Shown: in pieces, positions 15,966 through 24,267 of the stretch
Layout of the letters: every line of letters begins with the position of its first letter
How positions within the stretch are numbered: position 1 is the stretch's first letter
Source of the DNA: an uncultured Acidobacteriota bacterium
Lineage (GTDB): Bacteria > Acidobacteriota > Blastocatellia > Pyrinomonadales > Pyrinomonadaceae
DNA length: 32,179 bases
Assembly: GCA_937859595.1 (NCBI GenBank)
Contig: CALMAH010000002.1
Span: 1 to 32,179, forward strand
Direction of reading: 5' to 3'
Translations under genes and position numbers: made by a program
The notes under the pieces: generated by a model
The model's input: only the letters and a program-made list of their open reading frames with translations
What the model was told of the DNA's origin: nothing
The model's database searches: none

Positions 15966-16547
15966 ATGAGAAAGATCGTTTGTTTGGCGTTCCTAGTTGC
16001 GGCAGGAATGCTGCTGGCGTCCTGCGGTGAGCAGGCAGGGAGCGGAAATGGCGCTAACAAGCCCGCAAATGCTCCGGGAAACAACGCTACGAAACCGGCG
16101 GCGGATACGGCGACCATCGAGGCGGATATTAAGAAGATGCTTGCGAGCAGTGCGGAAGCCCTGTCGGGCCCGAATGCCGCGGATTCGTTTGAAAAGACGA
16201 CCACGGACAGCTATATGTTCATAGGGCCGGACGGTGCCGTCGCAACGAGAGCGGACAGGGCCAAGTCGCTGCGGTCCGGGGATTCGAAATATGAATCTCT
16301 AAAATATGACGACGTCCGTGTTCGGGTGAACCCGGAGGGCACAGGTGCGGTCTCGATCTCGACGGTAACCGTAAAGGGAACAAACATGGGCCAGAAGGTA
16401 GACGGAGCATACCGGTCGACGCACGTTTGGTCAAAGACACCGGACGGATGGAAATTGGCACATGGCCACGTAACCGCGATGACGGCAAAGGAAGAACCGA
16501 AGACCGACGCCGCCAAAGACGATAAAGCGGCCGAAGAGAAGAAGTAG
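15966..16547 (+). CDS. Lipoprotein with NTF2/SnoaL-like (DUF4440-type) domain
   Basis: 193 residues from ATG 15966, preceded by GAGGAAAA; an in-frame upstream start would add eight polar residues before the signal. A lipobox LLASC places the lipidated cysteine at residue 20. A low-complexity Asn/Ala/Pro linker (about 26-50) follows, then a domain from about 55 to 172 with IEADIKKMLASSAEAL, DSYMFIGPDG, VRVNPEGTGAVSIS and STHVWSKTPDGWKLAHGH. This is the cone-shaped SnoaL/DUF4440 pattern, used in other proteins for small-molecule binding or catalysis. The tail is Lys/Glu/Ala rich. No function can be assigned beyond envelope location. Confidence 0.85.
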   Translation: MRKIVCLAFLVAAGMLLASCGEQAGSGNGANKPANAPGNNATKPAADTATIEADIKKMLASSAEALSGPNAADSFEKTTTDSYMFIGPDGAVATRADRAKSLRSGDSKYESLKYDDVRVRVNPEGTGAVSISTVTVKGTNMGQKVDGAYRSTHVWSKTPDGWKLAHGHVTAMTAKEEPKTDAAKDDKAAEEKK

Positions 16548-16609
16548 CGCACCAGGCAAGAAGACGCCGAAGGCGAACTTTTTCGGATCTTGTTCAAAGA
16601 CCAAAACGG

Positions 16610-16635
16610 AAGGCAGGCGCCTGGCCTGCCTTTCT
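16610..16635 (+). terminator. Intrinsic terminator after lipoprotein gene
   Basis: Perfect 9-bp stem AAGGCAGGC (16610-16618) with GCCTGCCTT (16624-16632), a 5-nt loop, followed by TTTCT-like sequence. Confidence 0.8.
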
Positions 16636-16770
16636 AGTTTGCGAGGGAGCCGCGACAATTGGGACCACTGCCAGAAACAACCCAAAGACGAATATTCCGT
16701 AGAGCGCGAGGCGAATTGATCCGGAAAAACACAGGTCGCAAAACCCATATTTTAATGACAAACATGTGAC

Positions 16771-16806
16771 AAAAAAACGGGGACGAAACCTCTGGTCTCA
16801 TCCCCG
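16771..16806 (-). terminator. secA intrinsic terminator
   Basis: Read on the minus strand, a 13-bp stem with two G-U pairs (plus coordinates 16778-16790 and 16794-16806) and a 3-nt loop is followed by seven T residues (plus-strand A-run 16771-16777). It lies about 25 bp after the secA stop. The tight loop and U7 tail make this the strongest terminator in the window. Confidence 0.92.
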
Positions 16807-16829
16807 AATGATCAACAATTGTGGCTAGC

Positions 16830-19640
16830 TTAGGCCCCGGCCCCGTGGCATTTTTTGAACTTTTTGCCTGAGCCGCAGTAGCAAGGCTGGTTGGGCTTCA
16901 TTTTCGGCGTGTCGCGGACATAGGGAGTGTGGCGGACCTCTTCGGTGTCGCCCGCAACGCCAGCCGTTGCCATCGCACCTGTAAATGCCATCCCTGCAGC
17001 CTGTCTCCGGGCTCGTTGCTGGGCAAGGCGTTCGAGCCGTTCGCGTTCTTCCTGTTCATCTCGGGTGACGATCTCAAGATGGAACAAGGCCTTGGTGGTG
17101 TTCGTGTCGATACGGTCCAGCATGTCCTGGAACATCTCAAATGACTGCTTCTTGTATTCCACGAGCGGGTCCTTCTGGCCATAGCCGACCAGTCCGATAC
17201 CCTGTTTTACCTGATCGATAGAGAGAAGGTGGTCTTTCCACTGAGAATCGATGATGTTGAGCATAATGTAACGCTCATAGGCACGCAGCGATTCCTCACC
17301 CGCCATCCGTTCCTTTTCCTCATAGCTGGCGATGGCCTTGGCCCAGATGGCCTCTTCGATCTCGTCCGGGTTCATAAGCCCGAAATCGACGCCCGCATCG
17401 CGAGCCGGGTCAACAGCATAGATGCTTTCGATCTCGGCGGCGTAGGTATCGACGTCCCATGTGCTTGGGCCGGCCTCGAGATCGAGGAAACTGGCGGTGA
17501 GATCATGAAGCAGATCGCGCGCAACACCCTTATCGCCAAGCAAGTATTCCCTGTGGTTCTCTTCAAACATCAACTGACGGCGGAGCCCGTAGATGGTCTC
17601 ACGCTGTTTGTTCATCACATCGTCATATTTGAGGACATGTTTGCGGGTTTCAAAGTTTCGTGCTTCGACTGCCTTTTGGGCACGCTCGATCTGCTTGGAA
17701 ACGGTCCGGCTCTCGATCGCCACGCCTTTTTCCATACCGAGCCATTCCATCATCGAGCGGACCTTATCACCGGCAAATATCCGCATCAGGTCGTCCTCAA
17801 GAGAAAGGACAAACCTAGACGAACCGGGGTCGCCCTGGCGTCCGGAGCGTCCGCGAAGCTGATTGTCGATGCGGCGCGATTCGTGGCGCTCAGTACCCAG
17901 AATGTGGAGGCCACCTACGGAGACAACCTCGTTATGCTCTTCCTCAACAACACGTTTTGCCTTGGCAAGTTCGGCCTCGAACTGCTCGGTGGAGGCTTCG
18001 TCCGGATCGATCTCCTGCCGTTTAAGATATTCGCGTGCAAGGAACTCGGGATTTCCGCCAAGCAAGATGTCCGTACCGCGGCCCGCCATGTTCGTGGCGA
18101 TGGTGACCGCTCCTTTGCGGCCGGCCTGGGCGACGATCTCGGCTTCGCGCTCGTGGTATTTGGCGTTGAGGACGTTGTGTTTGATGCCGACCTTTTTGAG
18201 GCGGTCGGCAATAAGCTCGGAATTTTCAACCGAGACCGTACCGACGAGAACGGGCTGGCCCCTTTCGTGCAGTTCCTTTATCTCGTCAACGACGGCATCC
18301 CATTTTTCGGGCAAGGTGCGATAAATGACATCCGAGTTGTCCTTGCGGACCATCGGCCGGTGGGTCGGGATCATCACTACGTCGATGTTGTATGTGGTGC
18401 CAAACTCTTCAGCTTCCGTTTCGGCAGTACCGGTCATACCGGACAGCTTTTCATACATCCGGAAGTAGTTCTGCAGCGTGATGGTGGCCAGGGTCTGGTT
18501 CTCGCGCTCGATCTTAACGCCCTCTTTTGCCTCCACGGCCTGGTGAAGCCCGTCAGACCAGCGACGGCCCTGCATCAGACGGCCAGTGAAGTCGTCGACG
18601 ATGATCACTTCGTTGTCCTGAACGACGTAATGATGATCGCGTTTATAGAGGGTGTGTGCCTTTAGGGCCTGTTCCACGCAATGGAGCAGGTCCATATTTG
18701 CCGGGTCATAAAGATTATCGACCCCGAGCAGGCGTTCGGCCTTTGCCACCCCTTGTTCGGTCAAAACGGCGGAGTGGTTCTTTTCATCGACGAGGTAGTC
18801 GCCGGTGGTTACCTTTGTCTCTTCGTCTTTGTGGCCTTTTTCCAGACGAGGTATGACATCGTTGGCGGTGTAGTACTTATCGGTGGCTTCGTCGGTAGCG
18901 CCGGAGATGATGAGCGGCGTGCGGGCTTCGTCGATGAGGATCGAATCGACCTCGTCCACGATCGCATAGTAATGGTCGCGCTGGACTAGAGATTCGACAT
19001 CGAACTTCATATTGTCACGAAGATAATCGAAGCCGAATTCGTTATTTGTTCCGTAGGTGATGTCGCAGGCATAGGCCTCCTTGCGTTCGACATCGTCCAT
19101 ATCATTTTGGATACAGCCAACCTTGAGGCCAAGAAACTGGTGTATCTTGCCCATCCACTCTGCGTCACGCGACGCAAGGTAATCGTTTACCGTAACAACG
19201 TGGACGCCGCGGCCCGTAAGGCCATTGAGATAAGAAGGCAGAGTAGCAACGAGCGTTTTACCTTCGCCGGTGCGCATCTCGGCGATGCGGCCCTGGTGGA
19301 GAGCGACGCCGCCGATCATCTGCACATCAAAATGGCGCATTCCGGTAACACGGCGCGAGGCCTCTCGGACCGTGGCAAAGGCTTCGGGCAGAAGTTCGTG
19401 AAGCACTTCCTGTTCGGCCTTGCGACGGGCGGCCTTGTCATCAATACCATCGAGACGCCGGGCAATGATCTCTTTGAACTTGGGTGTTTGGGCCTTTAGC
19501 TCATCGTCAGAGAGCGCTTCGATCCGCGGCTCCCATTCGCTGATCTCGGAGACGGTGGACTTAACCTTTTTCAAGAATATATCGCTTGACGAGCCAAAGA
19601 TCTTTTTTATGAATTTATCTACAGTGCTGTTAACTGGCAT
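16830..19640 (-). CDS. secA: Preprotein translocase ATPase SecA
   Basis: 936 residues, full length for SecA. It is the motor that drives unfolded preproteins through SecYEG using ATP. Visible elements: Walker A as MRTGEGKT (122-129), the VNDYLASRDAEWMG segment, the DEVD box at 229-232 followed by SILIDEARTPLIISG, motifs NMAGRGTDI and GRSGRQGDPG in nucleotide-binding domain 2, and the C-terminal zinc-binding tail CYCGSGKKFKKCHG (CxCx8CH) for SecB or ribosome contact. GAGGG lies six bases before the ATG at 19640. It is transcribed alone and ends in a strong terminator. The many exported proteins in this window are its expected clients. Confidence 0.98.
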   Translation of the reverse strand: MPVNSTVDKFIKKIFGSSSDIFLKKVKSTVSEISEWEPRIEALSDDELKAQTPKFKEIIARRLDGIDDKAARRKAEQEVLHELLPEAFATVREASRRVTGMRHFDVQMIGGVALHQGRIAEMRTGEGKTLVATLPSYLNGLTGRGVHVVTVNDYLASRDAEWMGKIHQFLGLKVGCIQNDMDDVERKEAYACDITYGTNNEFGFDYLRDNMKFDVESLVQRDHYYAIVDEVDSILIDEARTPLIISGATDEATDKYYTANDVIPRLEKGHKDEETKVTTGDYLVDEKNHSAVLTEQGVAKAERLLGVDNLYDPANMDLLHCVEQALKAHTLYKRDHHYVVQDNEVIIVDDFTGRLMQGRRWSDGLHQAVEAKEGVKIERENQTLATITLQNYFRMYEKLSGMTGTAETEAEEFGTTYNIDVVMIPTHRPMVRKDNSDVIYRTLPEKWDAVVDEIKELHERGQPVLVGTVSVENSELIADRLKKVGIKHNVLNAKYHEREAEIVAQAGRKGAVTIATNMAGRGTDILLGGNPEFLAREYLKRQEIDPDEASTEQFEAELAKAKRVVEEEHNEVVSVGGLHILGTERHESRRIDNQLRGRSGRQGDPGSSRFVLSLEDDLMRIFAGDKVRSMMEWLGMEKGVAIESRTVSKQIERAQKAVEARNFETRKHVLKYDDVMNKQRETIYGLRRQLMFEENHREYLLGDKGVARDLLHDLTASFLDLEAGPSTWDVDTYAAEIESIYAVDPARDAGVDFGLMNPDEIEEAIWAKAIASYEEKERMAGEESLRAYERYIMLNIIDSQWKDHLLSIDQVKQGIGLVGYGQKDPLVEYKKQSFEMFQDMLDRIDTNTTKALFHLEIVTRDEQEERERLERLAQQRARRQAAGMAFTGAMATAGVAGDTEEVRHTPYVRDTPKMKPNQPCYCGSGKKFKKCHGAGA

Positions 19641-19659
19641 TTTTCCCTCTTCGCAAGAG

Positions 19660-19677
19660 TTGTTCTTTTAGGAACAA
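19660..19677. promoter_or_regulatory. Palindrome in the secA leader
   Basis: TTGTTC (19660-19665) and GAACAA (19672-19677) form a perfect 6-bp inverted repeat around a 6-nt spacer, about 20 bases before the secA ATG. It could be a protein-binding site or a small mRNA hairpin. No regulator is identifiable. Confidence 0.35.
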
Positions 19678-19812
19678 TGGGCCGTTCTGCTCAAGATCGC
19701 GGAATACCGCAAACCTTAAAGATTGCCCGATCTGACCATCGATCGCAACTCTAAAACTGAATTAAACTAATGGAAATGGCGAGAAATGAAGGAATTTGTG
19801 CTCCGCTCGCCG

Positions 19813-20595
19813 CTACTTTGCGTGTGTAGCAAGCAGTTCTTCTAAGGAAGCACGGGGAAGGCGGGTGACAACGATAACATTATTGCTGAAAAACGTGAAG
19901 GATGTGTTTTCCTGCAGAACTGAGGCGACCTGATCTCCCTCGATCTTTGACCAGTAACGAGCGAAAGCGGGTTCTAGGTTTGCAAGAAGAGACCCTGCCC
20001 GAAAGGAACTGTCGGCTGTTATGTACAGTTCTATGAGAAGTTCAGCCGAATCGTATTCAAAGGTACTTTTCGAACTCTTGACCAAGGAAGGGTCTCGACC
20101 AGCAAAACTGACGGAACCTTTCTCGAAAGGGAGACAATCGCCAAAAAACGCAAGTTGAATGGTGATCTCAGATGCCCGATGAATCGTCGATCTTAAATCC
20201 TGATGTATATCGGGACTGGGGTTAGATAGCCGGATGCCTGAACCATTATCCTCAGGGCAAAGGACATATCCGTACGAAAAGACCTTGAACGTATCAAAAT
20301 CCAAGTCGAATCGTCCGTCACGACGGAGAGTTCTCAGGTCTCGGATGTAAGTATCTAAGTAATCAAAATAACGGATCGCTCCCCTATCCAGATCTTCAAT
20401 TAAAGGGGCCCGGCCCTCATCGACATCATCACCGGCCCTGACACGGCCGTTTACATCGACGGCATCGAAGTTCAGGGCAATAGCCGCGGACTGCTGGGCG
20501 ATGACAACGGGCGAGGCTCCGGCCATCAACAGGCCGATATACACGCCGAGCGTGGTCAGGAAAAGGATGGAGTTGTTGTTCTTCGTCCGGTTCAA
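19813..20595 (-). CDS. Hypothetical exported protein (second gene of unknown pair)
   Basis: I do not recognise this 260-residue protein. A hydrophobic segment (about 10-33, ILFLTTLGVYIGLLMAGA) acts as signal peptide or single membrane anchor. The rest is soluble, with an acidic Asp-rich region at 42-75, a pair of cysteines (LCPED near 112 and DCLPFEK near 153) and a C-terminal domain ending NNVIVVTRLPRASLEELLATHAK. It starts two bases after the stop of the upstream 440-residue gene, so the two are almost certainly co-transcribed and translationally coupled. The product likely sits in the periplasm or envelope. Function is unknown. Confidence 0.8.
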   Translation of the reverse strand: MNRTKNNNSILFLTTLGVYIGLLMAGASPVVIAQQSAAIALNFDAVDVNGRVRAGDDVDEGRAPLIEDLDRGAIRYFDYLDTYIRDLRTLRRDGRFDLDFDTFKVFSYGYVLCPEDNGSGIRLSNPSPDIHQDLRSTIHRASEITIQLAFFGDCLPFEKGSVSFAGRDPSLVKSSKSTFEYDSAELLIELYITADSSFRAGSLLANLEPAFARYWSKIEGDQVASVLQENTSFTFFSNNVIVVTRLPRASLEELLATHAK

Positions 20596-20597
20596 AG

Positions 20598-21920
20598 CTA
20601 TTCTGAAGCGTCCCGACCGTCGCGACGCATTATGGCGTTTCCGTTAGGCTTTCGGGCTTCGGCCGCTTGTTCGGCCAGTTTGCGTTCGATCATCGGATGA
20701 ACGATGGCCTTAGGGCCGAGGAAGCGAATTATCACCTTGCGGCCGACTACCTCGACACTCGCGTTTTCGAGAAGCACGAGCTCGTCCTTGTCGTTCTGGC
20801 TGGCATCGGGGCGCGATTTTCGTTTCCTGGCTTCGTTAATACCCATGTCAAGGATCGTTTTGACCGAGCGGGCTCGGGTTTCCGATTCCACTTCTGACTC
20901 GACGACGGCCGTAATGTTCTCAGCATCCTGTTGTATCTCGAGTGCGAGATCCCTTCCGGTAAGCAGATCTATGTATTGCAGAAAGCCCGCGTCGTTAAAA
21001 GCCTCGACAGACTCTTTTACAACGTCGATCATCGACGGGTCCGTGCCGGTAGCGCTGATGAAGCGGAAGGAGCGCGGGTCAAGGCGTCCATCCTTTGTGA
21101 GCCGTCCGCGAGCACTAAGCGAGAATTCCGAGCGGAGATCGACCTGATTCGCGTCGCGGAGATCGTTTACGTGGTTCGCCAGATCGATCATCGGCCGACG
21201 ATTTATATCAATGCCTCCGGTGCCGCCAGTAGCGGGCGTTTGACCCGTGTTGGCGTTTGCCGTCTGCTGGTCAGTATTTGTGTTGCCCGGGCGGTTCGTA
21301 TTCGCCTGGGCCAGATCTTTGTCCTCGTCCTCGTCCTCACCTTCAATGGAAAACGGGGATGTCGGCGTGCGGCCGCGGACGGGGTTGCGGTTTGCCCTCG
21401 GCAGACGCGGCTGCCTCGCCATCAGGTCGTTTGCCGGAGGCGCGGGCGTCGGGCTGACGGCGGGTATTCCCGGGGCGATGAAATTCATCTGAGAGTTCGG
21501 GTCGTTATTTTCGATAAACTGCTCAGGATTGGCCAGTTGGAAATAACCTTCGGGATAGGTGAACGGGCCGGTGTCTCCGGTGCGGTCAACCCAGATGATG
21601 TCCGCATCGCCGAGCGCGGTCCGTTCATAGGCGACATCGATATAATCGCGGTCAGTGCCAAAGATCAGCGCTCCGACATAGACCGTGTCCAAAACCTGAC
21701 AGACACGGCCGACCCACGGGCTCTCACACCCCTTCATCGTAAGCAAATTCGTCTGGCCGATGATAACGATAGCCAGGATATTAAGGATCACCGAGCCTGC
21801 GAGTATTTTGTAAATGCGCGGAGTGAGATCCCACGCCTTTATCTCGTAATTCCGGAACAGAGATACCTCTTCGGCCTCGTTCTTCGGCGTTTCCTGTTCA
21901 GATAAATGCTGTTCGAACAT
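20598..21920 (-). CDS. Hypothetical single-pass membrane protein with low-complexity linker
   Basis: 440 residues from the ATG at 21920; an in-frame GTG at 21929 would add three residues, and neither has a well-spaced SD. An N-terminal cytoplasmic tail (to about 38) is followed by one membrane helix (about 40-60, ILAGSVILNILAIVIIGQ). A conserved-looking segment follows with two cysteines (KGCESPW and RVCQVL). Then comes a Pro/Asn/Thr/Gln-rich disordered linker (about 150-240), including an Asp/Glu run. The C-terminal alpha/beta domain (about 255-430) contains SLSARGRLTKDGRLD and SMIDVVKESVEAFNDAG. The layout of anchor, Pro-rich spanning linker and folded C-terminal domain recalls TonB-like energy transducers, but no TonB motif is clear. 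Family unknown. Confidence 0.8.
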   Translation of the reverse strand: MFEQHLSEQETPKNEAEEVSLFRNYEIKAWDLTPRIYKILAGSVILNILAIVIIGQTNLLTMKGCESPWVGRVCQVLDTVYVGALIFGTDRDYIDVAYERTALGDADIIWVDRTGDTGPFTYPEGYFQLANPEQFIENNDPNSQMNFIAPGIPAVSPTPAPPANDLMARQPRLPRANRNPVRGRTPTSPFSIEGEDEDEDKDLAQANTNRPGNTNTDQQTANANTGQTPATGGTGGIDINRRPMIDLANHVNDLRDANQVDLRSEFSLSARGRLTKDGRLDPRSFRFISATGTDPSMIDVVKESVEAFNDAGFLQYIDLLTGRDLALEIQQDAENITAVVESEVESETRARSVKTILDMGINEARKRKSRPDASQNDKDELVLLENASVEVVGRKVIIRFLGPKAIVHPMIERKLAEQAAEARKPNGNAIMRRDGRDASE

Positions 21921-21940
21921 AACCCTCACTCAAATCTAGT

Positions 21941-21946
21941 ATTATA
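21941..21946 (-). promoter_or_regulatory. TATAAT -10 box close to the start of the unknown operon
   Basis: A perfect TATAAT on the minus strand lies only about 12 bp before the GTG at 21929 and 20 bp before the ATG at 21920. The predicted start of transcription near 21934 would give a leader of only a few bases. No convincing -35 is present. If used, the message would be leaderless or nearly so. Confidence 0.4.
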
Positions 21947-22056
21947 GCCAAAACCGCAAGCTTAGAGTGTTAGACGCAAAACACCGCCATCGCGTTGCGG
22001 TGCAAACACAAAATTTTACCACGCGGACGAAGCTTTTGGAAGAAATATGCATTACA

Positions 22057-22950
22057 ATGCGAAAAACCGACGATTCTCGAAATATGGCCCGCCGCAGCCC
22101 CAAAAATCGACCAAAACGGCCGCTAAAACAAGGTTCCCGTTCACAAAAGAGAGAACGGAAAGATAAACGTCAGCTTGCACGCGAAAGTTCCGATCCCGGC
22201 CGATGGCCCGAACAGACGCCGGAGCAGCGGCAGGCGGTAGAAAAGCTGCTTGAGGGGATCGGTGTCCCAAAGCCTTCGCCCTTCAAGCCGGACGATTTTC
22301 AACTTGAGGCGCTGGAGGCCATCGAGAGCGAAGATGTACTGGTCACCGCCCCTACAGGGAGCGGAAAAACGTGGATCGCCCGCGAAGAGATCCGACGGCT
22401 GCTTGCTGAGGGAAGGCGAGCCTGGTACACGACGCCGCTGAAAGCGCTTTCTAACTCGAAATATGCCGAGTTTTCTGAAGAATTCGGCCCGGACAACGTA
22501 GGTATATTGACCGGCGACAGAAAAGAGAATTGGGATGCTCCGCTCATTGTGGGCACGACAGAGATATATAGGAATCAGTTATTCGACGCCCTGCGGCAGG
22601 GAGGACAGGTCGGTACCGACCTTGTGATATTGGATGAGGCTCACTATCTTTCGGACGATGACCGCGGCCATGTTTGGGAAGAATCCATAATTCTTACACC
22701 CCCGCGTATAAGAATGCTCTTGCTTTCGGCAACCGTCGGTAAGGCCGAGGACCTGGCCGGATGGATAGGGCGTGTCCGGGGAACAACTGTGCGGGTGATA
22801 AACCGTGCCGGCACACGGCCCGTGGAGCTGAGGGCAGCCTATATGTCGAGCAATCGCGAACTGTATCCGCTATTTGATCGGGAGGGGCGGTTCAATAGCG
22901 AAATTGAAAAGTTTACCCGCGAACGAAACCGGGGTTTCAGGCAAAGATAA
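22057..22950 (+). CDS. DEAD/DEAH-box helicase (Ski2-like), C-terminally truncated
   Basis: 297 residues from ATG 22057; a GTG at 21967 and an ATG at 22084 are alternatives. A basic disordered N-terminus (Arg/Lys rich, to about 40) precedes one RecA-like ATPase domain. It has a Q-motif-like PDDFQLEALEAI, Walker A APTGSGKT (98-105), TTPLKALSNSK (motif Ia), GTTEIYRNQ, DEAH (193-196) followed by YLSDDDRG, and SAT (motif III). These match bacterial Mtr4/Ski2-type helicases, which are normally more than 600 residues with a second RecA domain carrying motifs IV-VI. Here translation stops at 22950, soon after RecA1, and a terminator follows at 22988. The second half is not present in any frame. It may be a decayed gene or a stand-alone ATPase module. 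Confidence 0.8.
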   Translation: MRKTDDSRNMARRSPKNRPKRPLKQGSRSQKRERKDKRQLARESSDPGRWPEQTPEQRQAVEKLLEGIGVPKPSPFKPDDFQLEALEAIESEDVLVTAPTGSGKTWIAREEIRRLLAEGRRAWYTTPLKALSNSKYAEFSEEFGPDNVGILTGDRKENWDAPLIVGTTEIYRNQLFDALRQGGQVGTDLVILDEAHYLSDDDRGHVWEESIILTPPRIRMLLLSATVGKAEDLAGWIGRVRGTTVRVINRAGTRPVELRAAYMSSNRELYPLFDREGRFNSEIEKFTRERNRGFRQR

Positions 22951-22987
22951 CATGAGTCTGCTGGGACGACGATAGTGGGACATTGAA

Positions 22988-23015
22988 AAGGCCGCCTGAG
23001 TGTTCAGGTGGCCTT
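22988..23015. terminator. Bidirectional terminator between helicase and exported protein
   Basis: AAGGCCGCCTGA (22988-22999) pairs with TCAGGTGGCCTT (23004-23015) with one wobble and a 4-nt loop. Minus-strand reading ends in TTTT, plus-strand in TTC. It sits between convergent genes ending at 22950 and 23041. Confidence 0.8.
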
Positions 23016-23040
23016 CGAACGCGCAAAGTAGAAAGCATGC

Positions 23041-24096
23041 CTATTTCGTAAGCATCGCGATGAGCAGGTCAACATCGCTTTGCGGAATGGCGAGATCGAG
23101 AGAGATCTCGTTGCCGTTTCGCGAGAGCTTTACGCTTTGGATCAGACGGGCGTAAAGCTGCTGATCGGCGCGTTGAGAATTACCCAGAGCCCCTCCTCCG
23201 AACGCCTTCATAAGCTCCAGCGTGTCATAAAGCTGTTCGGCCTGGGACAAACGTTCAAGCCGGGCGGAGAGGCTCATCGCCATCTCTCCATTAGCCACGT
23301 CCATACTGCCGTAGGCAAACCTGATAGCGTCAATGCTCTTTCCAAGGTCGTCGCTTTCAAGCGGCAAGTAGGACTTTAACCCGCCGGGCGCTTTGCCCGC
23401 AAAGTTGATGACAGCAAACGGCTTGCGGTCGAGAAGCCTCGTAATATCGGAGCCGACCTTTGAGCGGGCACCAATAAGCGTGCGGACCCTCTCCGGCGAG
23501 CCGATCGCCACAGTGTTCGAATCAACGGCAGAGATCGAGATCTCAGACGAAGTGCCGATAAGGATCTTATCGATCATCGGCTTGGCATCGGCTGCCGTTT
23601 CGTCGGTTTTGATCTTATTGGCCAGGTCGGTCATCGAGAACGTGAACATCGTCTTTCCATTGACGGCTTCTTCACGGAACCTTTCGGCCGAGGCTTGCCG
23701 GGCGGCAACTATCACATCTTGCGAGTTGACCGTACCGCGTGCGAGGATGACGGGCTCCAACTCATAATTCTTTTCTGATACGAACTTTGCATTGAGCCCG
23801 ACTGCAAGAAATTCGAACTGGCGGAGGTCGATGCCGGACTTGTCGCTCATTGAGTCTATCTTTCCAAGCCACTCGGCCAACATTGGCTGATTAGCAGAAA
23901 GCAGCCTAGGCAGGGCATCGCCAAAGAAACGCTTAACGTCAATGGTCGCGACCATATCCGAGGCCGGGAGCATTGCAACCATTTGGTTGACCTTTGCTCG
24001 TTTTGCGTTGGGCGACGAAGCCGCGACTACTGACGGAATGACCAGAGCGGAAAGCAGCAACAAGGCTGCAAGAAAGGAAAGATCACGGTATCTCAT
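23041..24096 (-). CDS. Hypothetical exported protein
   Basis: 351 residues with signal peptide (MRYRDLSFLAALLLLSALVIPSVVAAS). The mature protein has no recognised motif. It alternates short beta-like segments (ASDMVATIDVKRFF, FEFLAVGLNAKFV, SNTVAIGSPERVRTLIGA) with helices and ends IPQSDVDLLIAMLTK. The pattern of 'parameter DMVATIDV...FF' followed by repeated alpha/beta units resembles poorly characterised exported proteins of Acidobacteriota and Planctomycetota that are annotated only as hypothetical; that comparison is from memory. It stands between two terminator regions and the glycosylase gene, with about 170 bp on that side. Confidence 0.8.
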   Translation of the reverse strand: MRYRDLSFLAALLLLSALVIPSVVAASSPNAKRAKVNQMVAMLPASDMVATIDVKRFFGDALPRLLSANQPMLAEWLGKIDSMSDKSGIDLRQFEFLAVGLNAKFVSEKNYELEPVILARGTVNSQDVIVAARQASAERFREEAVNGKTMFTFSMTDLANKIKTDETAADAKPMIDKILIGTSSEISISAVDSNTVAIGSPERVRTLIGARSKVGSDITRLLDRKPFAVINFAGKAPGGLKSYLPLESDDLGKSIDAIRFAYGSMDVANGEMAMSLSARLERLSQAEQLYDTLELMKAFGGGALGNSQRADQQLYARLIQSVKLSRNGNEISLDLAIPQSDVDLLIAMLTK

Positions 24097-24267
24097 TTGT
24101 AACTGACCTCATTCAAAATAAAAAAGCAGACATCCAACGATAACAGATGTTCGAACGGCGGGGAAGAGTTTGCCGAGAAATAATAATATCGTTAGAAAAC
24201 CGAAGTCCAGCATTGGACGGCGACGAGGGCGAAGCTATCGCCGAACAAGATGGAAATAAACGTTTAG

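Noticed and set aside
17229..18665. A 478-codon open frame on the plus strand opposite secA
   Set aside because: It is the antisense shadow of secA, whose protein is unmistakable across the whole region; long antisense frames arise from the codon bias.
20931..21905. A 324-codon plus-strand frame opposite the unknown membrane protein gene
   Set aside because: The minus-strand gene has a membrane helix, a sensible domain layout and a tightly coupled neighbour; the plus frame is Arg/Val rich, with no motif and no start signal.
22057..22950. Frameshifted full-length helicase
   Set aside because: No continuation of helicase motifs IV-VI is visible in the other frames downstream, and a terminator follows immediately, so deletion or a short form fits better than a frameshift.
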